Positions 11,076-20,847 of a stretch of 64,000 nucleotides of DNA are shown here, one piece after another; positions within the stretch are counted from its first letter, which is position 1, and each line of letters opens with the position of its first letter. Below the pieces are notes generated by a model that saw nothing but the letters and a program-made list of their open reading frames with translations, had not been told where the DNA came from and made no database searches. The position numbers were made by a program, and so were the translations under genes. The stretch lies in NCBI GenBank assembly GCA_905221455.1, contig CAJNDF010000001.1, positions 248,001 to 312,000 of the forward strand, written 5' to 3'. This DNA comes from a bacterium. GTDB lineage: Bacteria; Bacillota; Bacilli; Lactobacillales; Streptococcaceae.

Positions 11076-11147
11076 ATGAAAAATCAAAAACTATTGCATT
11101 TATTATTCCTAATTTTTGGAGGAATTATTATTATCGTTGTTGGCTAG
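11076..11147 (+). CDS. shp: SHP-type short hydrophobic pheromone precursor
   Basis: A 23-residue gene opposite rgg. It starts with the basic stretch MKNQK, continues with hydrophobic LLHLLFLIF and ends GGIIIIVVG. Size, charge pattern and the Ile/Val-rich glycine-terminated tail fit SHP pheromones, which are exported, trimmed (Eep), re-imported by Ami/Opp and bound by the paired Rgg. The tail resembles the S. thermophilus SHP sequence EGIIVIVVG as I recall it, but the acidic residue normally found at the start of the mature peptide is Gly here. GAGG lies 8 bases before the ATG. It is too short for standard gene finders. Confidence 0.85.
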   Translation: MKNQKLLHLLFLIFGGIIIIVVG

Positions 11148-11164
11148 TACTAAGAAGTTATACT

Positions 11165-11196
11165 CAATGAAAAGAACCCGAGATTTTCATCTCAAG
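11165..11196 (-). terminator. Terminator after glpF; BOX-like flank
   Basis: Minus-strand CTTGAGAT (11189-11196), loop GAAA, ATCTCGGG (11177-11184), then TTCTTTTC: an 8-pair stem with two G-U pairs and a tetraloop that ends the glp operon. The adjoining plus-strand ATACTCAATGAAAA (11160-11173) equals the end of a boxC module and may be a BOX remnant. Confidence 0.6.
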
Positions 11197-11222
11197 CTCT
11201 ATCAAAATAATTGTTTTCTAAA

Positions 11223-11927
11223 TTAGAAAAGTGAGAATACAAGCACTGCCAAGGCTGCACCGATAACAGGGCCTACAACTGGAATCCAAGCATAAGACCA
11301 GTCTCCGTCTCCCTTGTTTGGAATTGGCAAGATGCTGTGCATGATACGAGGGCCAAGGTCACGCGCAGGGTTCAAGGCATAGCCTGTTGTCCCACCTAGT
11401 GATAGACCAATACCGACAATCAACGTTCCCACTGCGAAGGTTCCGATACCTGCCTGAAAATCGTACAGCCCCAAAGCAAAGATTGTCAATACCAAAACAA
11501 AGGTGCCAAGGATTTCACTGATCAAGTTAGAAACTGTATCCTTGATGGCTGGACCAGTGCTGAAAGTAGCCAAAATATTGCCTGCATTTTCTTCTGCCTC
11601 ATAATGCGGTTTGAATTGCAACCAAACCAAAATCTGACCGAGCATAGCCCCTGCGAACTGAGCTAGAATGTACGGGAAAACGGATGCCCAAGGCAAACCA
11701 CCTTTTAGAGCCACACCAATGGTCACAGCTGGGTTTAAATGAGCTGGACTGAGCTTGCCAGATACAAAGACCGCAACTGCAACCGCAATCCCCCAACCCA
11801 TAGTAATCACAATCCAACCTGAGCTGTTGCTCTTAGTTTTTGGAAGAACCACGCCTGCAACAACACCATTTCCTAGAAGAATCAGGATTAAAGTCCCCAA
11901 AAATTCTCCAAATAATTCATTCATCAT
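11223..11927 (-). CDS. glpF: Glycerol uptake facilitator GlpF
   Basis: Aquaglyceroporin channel for glycerol entry. The 234 residues have six transmembrane helices and both selectivity half-helices, HLNPAVTIG and ALNPARDLGPR. The Asp after the second NPAR box is typical of glycerol-conducting members. I chose the ATG at 11927 (MMNELFGEF) because GGAG lies 8 bases upstream; the upstream reading to 11981 has no site and unusual composition. It is the third gene of glpK-glpO-glpF, so glycerol entry, phosphorylation and oxidation are co-expressed. Confidence 0.95.
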   Translation of the reverse strand: MMNELFGEFLGTLILILLGNGVVAGVVLPKTKSNSSGWIVITMGWGIAVAVAVFVSGKLSPAHLNPAVTIGVALKGGLPWASVFPYILAQFAGAMLGQILVWLQFKPHYEAEENAGNILATFSTGPAIKDTVSNLISEILGTFVLVLTIFALGLYDFQAGIGTFAVGTLIVGIGLSLGGTTGYALNPARDLGPRIMHSILPIPNKGDGDWSYAWIPVVGPVIGAALAVLVFSLF

Positions 11928-11996
11928 CTTTCTGTCTCCATTAAAAAGAAGGGGCGGGCGACAAGGAATGCTGCCCTCCACCTCTTTTATTTTTTC

Positions 11997-13823
11997 TTAA
12001 TTTTTTAATTCTGCTAAATCATTGTTAGCAAGAGCTGCTTCGACATCCGCACGGTAGCCTTCTTTTTCATCTTCTGACCAGTCATAGAATCGTCCCATTT
12101 CATCCAAAACTGGCTCAACGATACTATCCAAACTATCACGCATAAAGAGCATGTGGTTGGTACGACGAAGGAGGAAGTCAACTGGGCTAAGAGCCAACTC
12201 ATTGCGCATTGCATAGTGAAGGGACAAGGTATCTGCTAAGCTGAGTCCTGGCGCTTGTTCCAAGCTGTGAGCAAGGGCAAAGACCTTCGGTGCATTTGAA
12301 CCATAAAGATTTGCCAGATAGTGAGCTTCCTTGCTATCCAAACCACGTGATACTCCAAGTTGCGCAAAGGCTTCGATTTCTGAATCCACATTTGCTGGGT
12401 TCAATTCTCCACCTGAAACAGGGTAAGTCTTAGAGTTGATGAGTTTAAAACTACGGTCAAATTCTGCTTTGAGGATGTCAACCACACGCTCCATAGCTCC
12501 TTCAGCCATCTTACGGTAGTCTGTGATTTTACCACCAGCAAGGGTCAAAAGGCCATTATCATCACGATCCAAGCTAGAACCACGTGAAACTGCAGATGGA
12601 TCCAAATGTTTCTCGGAGGTACTGCTTTCAAGCTTGCTGACAGCAGATTCAACATCTTCACGCGTTTTTTCTTTCGATAGATAAGCTTCGACAGTCGCAA
12701 TCAAGTTATTGAAGCTTTCATCGCTAATAGTACCGTTATTTCCACCATTGTAGTCAGAAGCGCTATTGCCTGCGATCAATGGACGAAGACCAGCCCAGCT
12801 GCTTTCGATATCATCAATGGTGATATTTGCTTCTGGGAAGCGGTTGTTGACAATGCCAAGCAGGTAATCTACATCTTCCTGCGTCACTTTTGGATGTTCC
12901 AAATCACCTGTGTAGTCAGTATCAGTTGTACCAAAGTAGGTTTTGTTTTCACGTGGGAGAACAAAGACCATACGGCCATCTCCCAAACCTGTGTCAAAGT
13001 AAACTGGCTGTGAAACCTTGATCTTGCTTGAATCCACTACCAAGTGAACTCCCTTAGTTGGGCGCATTTGTGAGAATTGTGTTCCCTTATTAGACAAATT
13101 ACGCACCTTGTCGCTCCAAGGACCTGTTGTGTTGATAACCAGACGCGCCTTGATTTCAAAGACTTGGTCTGTCAACAAATCACGAGCTACAACACCTGTA
13201 ATCTTGCCACTTTCGTCAAAGAGGAAACCTTCTGCCTTCACGTGGTTGGCAATGAGGGCACCGTCTTGGTTTGCACGTTTGATATTTTCAATCACAAGAC
13301 GCGCATCGTTGTTACGGAAATCAAGGTAAACCCCACCTCCTACCAAGCCTTCTTTCTTCAAGTTTGGCTGGCGTTCCAAGACTTCTTCCTTGCTCAAGAC
13401 CTTGTTAGCAGCTGGTGTGTTGTTAACACCCGCCAAAAGGTCGTACAAGTCCATGGCTACTTTGAGGCGGAAGATGCTAAAGGTCGCTCCATCCTCATCG
13501 TAAACTGGCAAGAGCATTGGGTCTGGTTTTGGAATGTGTGGAGCGATTTGTTGAACCACTGCACGTTCAGAAACTGTATCTGACACCACTTCCACGTCAA
13601 ATTGTTTGAGATAACGAAGACCTCCGTGAACCAATTTTGTTGAACGGCTTGATGTTCCTTCTGCGAAGTCCTGCATTTCAATCAAACCAGTCTCAAGACC
13701 ACTAGCTGCTGCCTGTAAAGCTACACCAGCCCCTGTGATTCCTCCACCGATAATCAAGAGGTCTAGGGTACGTTCTTGCATTTTTTTAATTGATAATTCA
13801 CGTGTTTTCTTTGAAAATTCCAT
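11997..13823 (-). CDS. glpO: Alpha-glycerophosphate oxidase GlpO
   Basis: FAD enzyme that oxidises glycerol-3-phosphate with O2 to dihydroxyacetone phosphate and hydrogen peroxide. The 608 residues open with the Rossmann dinucleotide motif GGGITGAGVALQAAASGLETGLIE near 26, followed by the RSTKLVHGGLRYL block; a GlpO-type insertion sits in the middle (about 345-400). The second Rossmann-type motif region and C-terminal cap domain are intact. Length over 600 and streptococcal context favour the oxidase over the dehydrogenase GlpD. It lies between glpK and glpF and would contribute to peroxide production. Confidence 0.95.
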   Translation of the reverse strand: MEFSKKTRELSIKKMQERTLDLLIIGGGITGAGVALQAAASGLETGLIEMQDFAEGTSSRSTKLVHGGLRYLKQFDVEVVSDTVSERAVVQQIAPHIPKPDPMLLPVYDEDGATFSIFRLKVAMDLYDLLAGVNNTPAANKVLSKEEVLERQPNLKKEGLVGGGVYLDFRNNDARLVIENIKRANQDGALIANHVKAEGFLFDESGKITGVVARDLLTDQVFEIKARLVINTTGPWSDKVRNLSNKGTQFSQMRPTKGVHLVVDSSKIKVSQPVYFDTGLGDGRMVFVLPRENKTYFGTTDTDYTGDLEHPKVTQEDVDYLLGIVNNRFPEANITIDDIESSWAGLRPLIAGNSASDYNGGNNGTISDESFNNLIATVEAYLSKEKTREDVESAVSKLESSTSEKHLDPSAVSRGSSLDRDDNGLLTLAGGKITDYRKMAEGAMERVVDILKAEFDRSFKLINSKTYPVSGGELNPANVDSEIEAFAQLGVSRGLDSKEAHYLANLYGSNAPKVFALAHSLEQAPGLSLADTLSLHYAMRNELALSPVDFLLRRTNHMLFMRDSLDSIVEPVLDEMGRFYDWSEDEKEGYRADVEAALANNDLAELKN

Positions 13824-13864
13824 ATTTACACACTTTCTAACTGAGTCGCTTTATTCTTCCAGTA

Positions 13865-15451
<1,587 letters not shown>

Positions 15452-15531
15452 TTATCAACTTTTTTTAATTTTTAAAAAAATGTGAGGAGATTGTGCGAAT
15501 TTCACAAAAAGACCTGGAACAACCAAGCCTT

Positions 15532-16959
15532 TTAAGTGAATAATAACTGACGAATCGCTGCCAAATCTTCCATATCCAAGTCATTTTTTAAATAATAGAC
15601 TGGTGTCTGCTCCTTCTTATAAATAGGGTTATTTGTAACCAGCAAATCATAATGTCGAGTTCGGTCATAGGCTTCAATGGTAATGAAACGATTGTATTCC
15701 AAATACCGTTTCAAAATGGCTGCCATCCTTGAAAAGACAAGAAAACCAGATGTCAAATCCAGACCAATCCGCATATGCTGACCACCATTTTCAGCCATAT
15801 ATTCTATCAACTGGAGCCATTCCCAGAGAATTTTCTTATCCAAATCCGTCCCCTGCTGAAAGGCAGGTAAAGCATGAAAAATCTCTTCTGCTGTCTCTTT
15901 AAAATCATGTTCCATCAGCAAATAAGGATGACGATTCTCTGTCTGGTATCTGTACTGATCTTGTAAAATATAGCCCTTATATAGATAGACTTGAGCACAA
16001 AGCTGACTAAGTTCATAGGTGACATGGTCCTCTGTGTAGTCCCCTAGTAATTCCTCTTTCTTCATCTCTTGAATTAATTGCGTCAGCAAATCTGCCAACT
16101 GCCCTCCAAAACCAAGGATATACTCCATAGTATGAAGGGGCAAAATACGATGGGAAAGGAGAAATGAAAAGAATACCATCATCTCACCATCCTCAGTTCC
16201 TAAAGGAAGGTGTTGCCCAGCAAAAAAGGACGGAGCCTTTCTCAGCAAACGAAGGTAGAAAATATTGTCAAAATACCCTCGCATTTTCTCTTCTATGACT
16301 TGAAACTGACAGGCATTGACCCGCAGACGCTGTTGACTGATGTGAGCCCAGAGAACCAGGTCCAATTTCTGCCCCGAAGACAAGCTTGCACCGCAAATTT
16401 CCTCTAAACTGGCAATCTCCTGTTTTCTCTCTGGCTTCTGCATGTGGCCTTCCCATTCCTGACTCGACCAAACCTTGCGGAAAAGACAGAAATAGAAATA
16501 GCGAATCTGATGCTCTGGACCTCGCCACCGTCCATTTTGGATGGATAAGTCAAATTCTGACAAAATCTGATTTAGACTAGCTAAGTGGCGACCAAGCGTA
16601 GCCTCACTAATCATCAATTCTTGAGCCAACTGATGGGCTAAAAACTGTTGGTGATAGAGAAGATAAACAAGAATCTGATATTTAACAGCATTCTCCAAAA
16701 ACAGGCTACGGATATCTCTCCCCTTGGTAGCTGCACCGATCGACAGGCGCAGATTTTCATCTTCTAAGGAGATGTTCAGCTCTAAACCACTGTCCAAAGC
16801 CTTGTCATTGAGCAGGGTGACATATTTGATTAGGGTTGCTTTTGAAAATCCTGTTTCCTCCATTACAGCCTTGACGGTTGTCTCAGACTCTTGTAATAGA
16901 AAGGAAAGGATTGAAAATTGGCCAGATTCAGCCTTTTCCATCAAATCTCCTAAATACAT
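15532..16959 (-). CDS. Mga-like helix-turn-helix regulator
   Basis: A 475-residue regulator with two N-terminal helix-turn-helix segments (about 20-55, ETTVKAVMEETGFSKATLIKYVTLLND, and about 105-140, FLAHQLAQELMISEATLGRHLASLNQIL), then a long helical region and a C-terminal EIIB-like part (DLLVTNNPIYKKEQTPVYYLKNDLDMEDL). This is the Mga/AtxA layout (HTH_Mga, PRD-like, EIIB-like). It sits upstream of glpKOF in the same direction with about 160 bases between, so it may regulate glycerol genes; that is inference. AAGGGG precedes the ATG at 16959. Confidence 0.8.
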   Translation of the reverse strand: MYLGDLMEKAESGQFSILSFLLQESETTVKAVMEETGFSKATLIKYVTLLNDKALDSGLELNISLEDENLRLSIGAATKGRDIRSLFLENAVKYQILVYLLYHQQFLAHQLAQELMISEATLGRHLASLNQILSEFDLSIQNGRWRGPEHQIRYFYFCLFRKVWSSQEWEGHMQKPERKQEIASLEEICGASLSSGQKLDLVLWAHISQQRLRVNACQFQVIEEKMRGYFDNIFYLRLLRKAPSFFAGQHLPLGTEDGEMMVFFSFLLSHRILPLHTMEYILGFGGQLADLLTQLIQEMKKEELLGDYTEDHVTYELSQLCAQVYLYKGYILQDQYRYQTENRHPYLLMEHDFKETAEEIFHALPAFQQGTDLDKKILWEWLQLIEYMAENGGQHMRIGLDLTSGFLVFSRMAAILKRYLEYNRFITIEAYDRTRHYDLLVTNNPIYKKEQTPVYYLKNDLDMEDLAAIRQLLFT

Positions 16960-17104
16960 TTGTTACCCCTTTCATGTTCTACCTTAAGCATAGCATAAAT
17001 CTTACAAATGCTTAAATAATCTGTTTCTCTTTTTATTTCCCTGCTGATTTCCTGGTCCATTACCCTGAAAATCAGCAAACACACGGCTCCCCCTTTGGGC
17101 ATTT

Positions 17105-17123
17105 TTATGCTAAAATAGTAGCT
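17105..17123 (+). promoter_or_regulatory. Extended -10 promoter giving a near-leaderless hslO transcript
   Basis: TATGCTAAAAT (17106-17116) is an extended -10 element. The hslO ATG follows only 7 bases after it, and no ribosome site fits between, so transcription would start at or next to the start codon. Confidence 0.6.
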
Positions 17124-17996
17124 ATGGATAAAATTATTAAAACTATATCAGAAAGCGGAGCCTTTCGTGCTTTTGTCCTTGATAGCACAGAAACCGTCCG
17201 CACTGCTCAAGAAAAACACCAAACCCAAGCTAGCTCAACTGTAGCGCTTGGTCGAACTCTTATCGCTAGCCAGATTCTCGCAGCTAATGAAAAAGGAAAT
17301 ACCAAACTAACAGTTAAAGTGCTGGGATCTAGCTCTCTAGGTGCTATCATCACCGTCGCTGATACCAGGGGGAATGTCAAAGGCTACGTTCAAAATCCCG
17401 GTGTTGACATCAAAAAGACTGCAACTGGTGAAGTCCTAGTCGGACCTTTTGTTGGAAATGGTCAATTCCTTGTTATCACAGACTACGGCACTGGAAATCC
17501 TTACAACTCTATGACTCCCCTCATCTCTGGAGAAATCGGTGAAGACCTTGCCTTTTACCTGACTGAAAGCCAACAAACGCCTTCAGCAGTCGGTCTCAAT
17601 GTCCTTTTGGACGAGGAAGACAAGGTCAAGGTTGCAGGTGGTTTCCTAGTCCAAGTCTTGCCAGGAGCCAAGGAAGAGGAGATTGCTCGCTTTGAAAAAC
17701 GCATCCAAGCAATGCCAGCTATCTCAACCCTTCTGGAAAGCGACGACCATATCGAAGCCCTTCTCAAAGCTATCTACGGTGACGAGGCCTACAAGCGTCT
17801 CTCTGAAGAAGAAATCCGTTTCCAATGTGACTGTAGCCATGAACGCTTTATGAACGCTCTTGCCAGTCTTCCAAGCTCAGACTTACAGGAAATGAAAGAG
17901 GAAGACCACGGGGCAGAAATCACTTGTCAATTCTGCCAAACTACTTACAACTTTGATGAAAACGACCTGGAGGAACTCATTCGTGACAAATCTTAA
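17124..17996 (+). CDS. hslO: Redox-regulated chaperone Hsp33
   Basis: Cytoplasmic holdase activated by oxidation. The 290 residues show the Hsp33 N-terminal fold and the C-terminal zinc switch, QCDCSHERF (CxC) followed about 30 residues later by CQFC (CxxC). All four cysteines are present. The gene overlaps the dusB start by 14 bases, an arrangement of two stress/translation genes seen across streptococci. In this peroxide-producing genus a thiol-triggered chaperone makes sense. Confidence 0.96.
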   Translation: MDKIIKTISESGAFRAFVLDSTETVRTAQEKHQTQASSTVALGRTLIASQILAANEKGNTKLTVKVLGSSSLGAIITVADTRGNVKGYVQNPGVDIKKTATGEVLVGPFVGNGQFLVITDYGTGNPYNSMTPLISGEIGEDLAFYLTESQQTPSAVGLNVLLDEEDKVKVAGGFLVQVLPGAKEEEIARFEKRIQAMPAISTLLESDDHIEALLKAIYGDEAYKRLSEEEIRFQCDCSHERFMNALASLPSSDLQEMKEEDHGAEITCQFCQTTYNFDENDLEELIRDKS

Positions 17997-18963
17997 TACA
18001 CCTTTTATGATTGGCAATGTTGAGATTCCCAATCGTACCGTTCTAGCGCCCATGGCTGGTGTGACCAACTCAGCCTTTCGTACCATCGCAAAAGAACTCG
18101 GAGCTGGACTCGTTGTCATGGAAATGGTCTCTGACAAGGGAATCCAATACAACAACGAAAAAACCCTGCACATGCTTCATATCGATGAAGGCGAAAACCC
18201 TGTTTCTATCCAACTCTTTGGTAGTGATGAAGACAGCCTCGCACGCGCAGCAGAATTCATCCAAGAAAACACTAAGACCGATATCGTCGATATCAACATG
18301 GGCTGCCCGGTCAACAAAATCGTGAAGAATGAAGCTGGCGCTATGTGGCTCAAAGACCCAGACAAGATCTACTCTATCATCAACAAGGTTCAATCTGTCC
18401 TTGATATCCCCCTTACTGTCAAAATGCGTACAGGCTGGGCTGACCCATCTCTTGCAGTAGAAAATGCCCTCGCTGCTGAAGCTGCAGGTGTTTCTGCCCT
18501 CGCCATGCATGGCCGTACCCGTGAGCAAATGTATACAGGTCACGCAGACCTTGAGACCCTTCACAAGGTCGCTCAAGCTTTGACAAAAATTCCATTCATC
18601 GCCAACGGCGACATCCGTACAGTTCAAGAAGCCAAACAGCGTATCGAAGAAGTCGGCGCTGACGCAGTCATGATTGGCCGCGCTGCCATGGGGAATCCTT
18701 ACCTCTTCAACCAAATCAACCACTACTTTGAAACAGGAGAAATCCTCCCTGATTTGACCTTTGAGGACAAGATGAAAATCGCCTACGAACATTTGAAACG
18801 CTTGATTAACCTCAAAGGAGAAAATGTAGCAGTTCGTGAATTCCGTGGACTCGCTCCTCACTACCTCCGTGGAACATCTGGCGCTGCCAAACTTCGCGGA
18901 GCTATTTCACAAGCTAGCACTCTGGCAGAGATTGAAGCCCTCTTGCAGTTAGATAAGGCTTAA
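17983..18963 (+). CDS. dusB: tRNA-dihydrouridine synthase DusB
   Basis: FMN enzyme that reduces uridine to dihydrouridine in tRNA D-loops. The 326-residue product has the TIM-barrel Dus motifs: [13 protein letters not shown], the catalytic cysteine in [29 protein letters not shown], and the FMN-phosphate part [11 protein letters not shown]. The start is the GTG at 17983 ([11 protein letters not shown]), because GGAGGAAC lies about 8 bases upstream; an ATG at 17953 would overlap hslO by 44 bases and lacks a ribosome site. Translational coupling to hslO is likely. Confidence 0.94.
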   Translation: MTNLNTPFMIGNVEIPNRTVLAPMAGVTNSAFRTIAKELGAGLVVMEMVSDKGIQYNNEKTLHMLHIDEGENPVSIQLFGSDEDSLARAAEFIQENTKTDIVDINMGCPVNKIVKNEAGAMWLKDPDKIYSIINKVQSVLDIPLTVKMRTGWADPSLAVENALAAEAAGVSALAMHGRTREQMYTGHADLETLHKVAQALTKIPFIANGDIRTVQEAKQRIEEVGADAVMIGRAAMGNPYLFNQINHYFETGEILPDLTFEDKMKIAYEHLKRLINLKGENVAVREFRGLAPHYLRGTSGAAKLRGAISQASTLAEIEALLQLDKA

Positions 18964-18964
18964 A

Positions 18965-19516
18965 ATGGTTCATACTGCTCTACTGATTATCGATATGCAA
19001 AAAGCATTTGATAACCCTATCTGGGGAGAACGAAATAATCCTCAAGCTGAACACCAAGCACTGAGGGTACTGGCATACTTTCGTAAACACGCTCTTCCAG
19101 TCTTACATGTTCAACACATATCTGACAATCCCCAGTCGCAATTTCATAACAAACAAAATCAGGAGTTTAAAAGTGGATTTGAACCAGTTGCTTCAGAATC
19201 TGTCTTTCAAAAAACGGTTAATAGCGCCTTTATTGGAACAAATCTTGAAGCCTATTTACGAAAAAATCAGATTTGTCATTTAGTCCTTGTTGGTTTGACT
19301 CTGCCTCATTGTGTATCTACTACGACACGAATGGCAGCAAATCTTGGTTTTGAAGTCACTTTACTAGCAGATGCTACTGCCAGTTTTACCCTGTCTAATA
19401 AAAACGGTCAGGCTATCTCTCCTGAGACTATCCATGAGATTAATCTCCTTTCTCTACAAGATGAGTTTGCTCAAATTCTTACTACAGAAGAATTTTTAAC
19501 CCAAGTACAAGTATAA
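18965..19516 (+). CDS. Isochorismatase-family cysteine hydrolase
   Basis: A 183-residue alpha/beta hydrolase of the nicotinamidase/isochorismatase fold. Asp10 in LLIIDMQKAF, a lysine in VFQKTVNSAF and the cysteine in TLPHCVSTTTRMA form the catalytic triad, and the cis-peptide loop GLTLPHC is intact. Substrate cannot be told from sequence. It begins one base after dusB, so it rides on the hslO-dusB transcript, and a strong terminator follows. In S. pneumoniae this position is followed by cbpA and the TCS06 genes, as far as I recall; they are absent here. Confidence 0.85.
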   Translation: MVHTALLIIDMQKAFDNPIWGERNNPQAEHQALRVLAYFRKHALPVLHVQHISDNPQSQFHNKQNQEFKSGFEPVASESVFQKTVNSAFIGTNLEAYLRKNQICHLVLVGLTLPHCVSTTTRMAANLGFEVTLLADATASFTLSNKNGQAISPETIHEINLLSLQDEFAQILTTEEFLTQVQV

Positions 19517-19519
19517 AAT

Positions 19520-19554
19520 AATCCGTCAACTCTTATTGAGCTGACGGATTTTCT
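19520..19554 (+). terminator. Terminator of the hslO-dusB-hydrolase operon
   Basis: AATCCGTCA (19520-19528) pairs perfectly with TGACGGATT (19542-19550), followed by TTCTTT. It lies immediately after the hydrolase stop. Confidence 0.85.
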
Positions 19555-19585
19555 TTGATTCTAAAAATTCAAATACTGAGAGCTA

Positions 19586-20266
19586 TTATTGACTCAAAGC
19601 AACACTGGAAACCTTACCATCCGCTCCTGTTGTAATTTGGATGACTCTCCCTCCACCGATTTTGGCATTATACTTGCCACTATCAAGAGTATAAGAGTAG
19701 CCTTTGATAGAGTAATTTTCTTTCTTTCCATCAGCAGATTCTACTGTAAATTGACCTCCTGATGAAACTGTAATGGTTTCGCCATTGGCACCCTTCCAGT
19801 TGCCCTCTGCAGCTGAGAAATCACCGTCTACCATGGTTAAAACACCCTTGTAGCGTTTATTTTGTTCTGCTTGCCTGTCTTGAAGTTTGCGGTCAGTTGT
19901 TGGATCATAGCCTGACTGATTAGACTGGGCTTGAGGAGCCTGAGCAGGAGTTTGTTGACTAGCCGCCTGTTGATTAGCCACTTCTTGACCTTGTCTTTGC
20001 TCTGGTGCAGGTGCCGTTTGTGATGGTGTTGCACTTACTGAAGACTGGTCGGTAGATTCCTTGGCCTTTTCAGATGAAGCTGAACTTGAGGACTTCTGAG
20101 TCTTGCTTTCTTTGTTAGAAGAAGCTGCTTTAGAACTTGATGATTGGCTTGTCTTAACAGAACTGCTTGCTTGAGTTGTTTCCTTTTTATTTCCACAAGC
20201 TCCCAGTAGCAAGGTAGAAGCCAATACAGTTGCTGCCATCAATTTGATGTAGGTTTTCTTTTTCAT
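19586..20266 (-). CDS. Lipoprotein with DUF6287-like C-terminal domain
   Basis: Surface lipoprotein of 226 residues. The signal peptide ends in a lipobox (TLLLGAC, lipidated Cys at about 24), and is followed by a low-complexity Ser/Lys/Gln-rich linker (about 30-135: KTSQSSSSKAASS, QQAASQQTPAQAPQAQSNQ) that would extend through the wall. The C-terminal domain (about 136-226, KRYKGVLTMVDGDFSAAEGNWKGANG) resembles streptococcal DUF6287 domains. Function is unknown. It is monocistronic and convergent with the dusB operon. Its promoter overlaps a perfect WalR-type repeat, which suggests a link to wall homeostasis. Confidence 0.75.
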   Translation of the reverse strand: MKKKTYIKLMAATVLASTLLLGACGNKKETTQASSSVKTSQSSSSKAASSNKESKTQKSSSSASSEKAKESTDQSSVSATPSQTAPAPEQRQGQEVANQQAASQQTPAQAPQAQSNQSGYDPTTDRKLQDRQAEQNKRYKGVLTMVDGDFSAAEGNWKGANGETITVSSGGQFTVESADGKKENYSIKGYSYTLDSGKYNAKIGGGRVIQITTGADGKVSSVALSQ

Positions 20267-20310
20267 TTTTTACTCCTTTGTAATATTTTAGAAATATAAA
20301 GAAATCTTTT

Positions 20311-20348
20311 TGTAATATAATTGTAACATTAGGATTTAAATATGTCAA
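20311..20348 (-). promoter_or_regulatory. Lipoprotein gene promoter overlapped by a WalR-type box
   Basis: Minus strand TTGACA (20343-20348), 17-base spacer, TACAAT (20320-20325). On the plus strand TGTAA-N6-TGTAA (20311-20326) matches the WalR consensus TGTNA-N6-TGTNA exactly and covers the -10. That position fits repression better than activation. Confidence 0.65.
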
Positions 20349-20474
20349 CAATTTATCTAAACTATTTTAAAAATCTTAAATACTTTAGATACATTTACTC
20401 CTCCTACTATTCTATTCGTAATAAAATAGAAAAGCAGGAGATTTTCCTATTAAAAATTTGAATTTGTTTTTGTG

Positions 20475-20510
20475 AAATCGCTTGCGATTTTAAGTGGAAA
20501 GGAATATAAT
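20475..20510 (+). promoter_or_regulatory. Promoter of the small membrane protein gene with a 16-base dyad
   Basis: TTGCGA (20482-20487) and TATAAT (20505-20510) are 17 bases apart. The perfect inverted repeat AAATCGC-TT-GCGATTT (20475-20490) covers the -35, the usual place for a repressor operator. Confidence 0.65.
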
Positions 20511-20543
20511 AACATTGAAATAGAATATAGGAGGTGCACTCTT

Positions 20544-20774
20544 ATGCTAAATAAATATTACAAGTACCTTCCTTGGTTGATTTTAGGAGCTATTGGCTCT
20601 TATCAATCAGCCACTTACTATGCGCGAACTGCATTTGATGTCTTCTATCTGACTACAATCTTTTTGATTGTTTATATCGCTTTGTTATTTTTGCATGAGA
20701 ACTATCTCAAGTATCGATATAAAGACTTCTTTACTCACATGTTGAGTAATCCTAAGAAAAATAGCCATCACTAA
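20544..20774 (+). CDS. Small two-helix membrane protein, function unknown
   Basis: A 76-residue protein starting MLNKYYKYLPWLILG. I see two hydrophobic helices (about 9-24 and 32-50) and a basic C-terminal tail ending NPKKNSHH. AGGAGG nine bases before the ATG at 20544 supports this start over the longer reading to 20472, which runs through the promoter. It has its own promoter and terminator and lies between the lipoprotein and clpC. I do not recognise a family with a known function. Confidence 0.65.
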   Translation: MLNKYYKYLPWLILGAIGSYQSATYYARTAFDVFYLTTIFLIVYIALLFLHENYLKYRYKDFFTHMLSNPKKNSHH

Positions 20775-20816
20775 AAACAGTCGCAACAGAAAAGCCAGTT
20801 CATGATGGTACATAAA

Positions 20817-20847
20817 GAGGTCGGGAACTTTATCCCGACCTCGTTTT
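20817..20847. terminator. Bidirectional terminator between the small membrane gene and clpC
   Basis: GAGGTCGGGA (20817-20826) pairs perfectly with TCCCGACCTC (20833-20842). GTTTTT follows on the plus strand and TTTATG on the minus strand, serving the two convergent genes. Confidence 0.85.

Noticed and set aside
13077..13583. 168-codon plus-strand reading inside glpO
   Set aside because: Antisense shadow of glpO, no start signals, composition unlike a real protein.
18070..18861. 263-codon minus-strand reading inside dusB
   Set aside because: Antisense of a conserved gene with a Cys/His-rich, low-plausibility sequence; long only because of dusB codon use.
20472..20543. N-terminal extension of the small membrane protein
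   Set aside because: It runs through the dyad, -35 and -10 of the promoter; the AGGAGG site supports the ATG at 20544.
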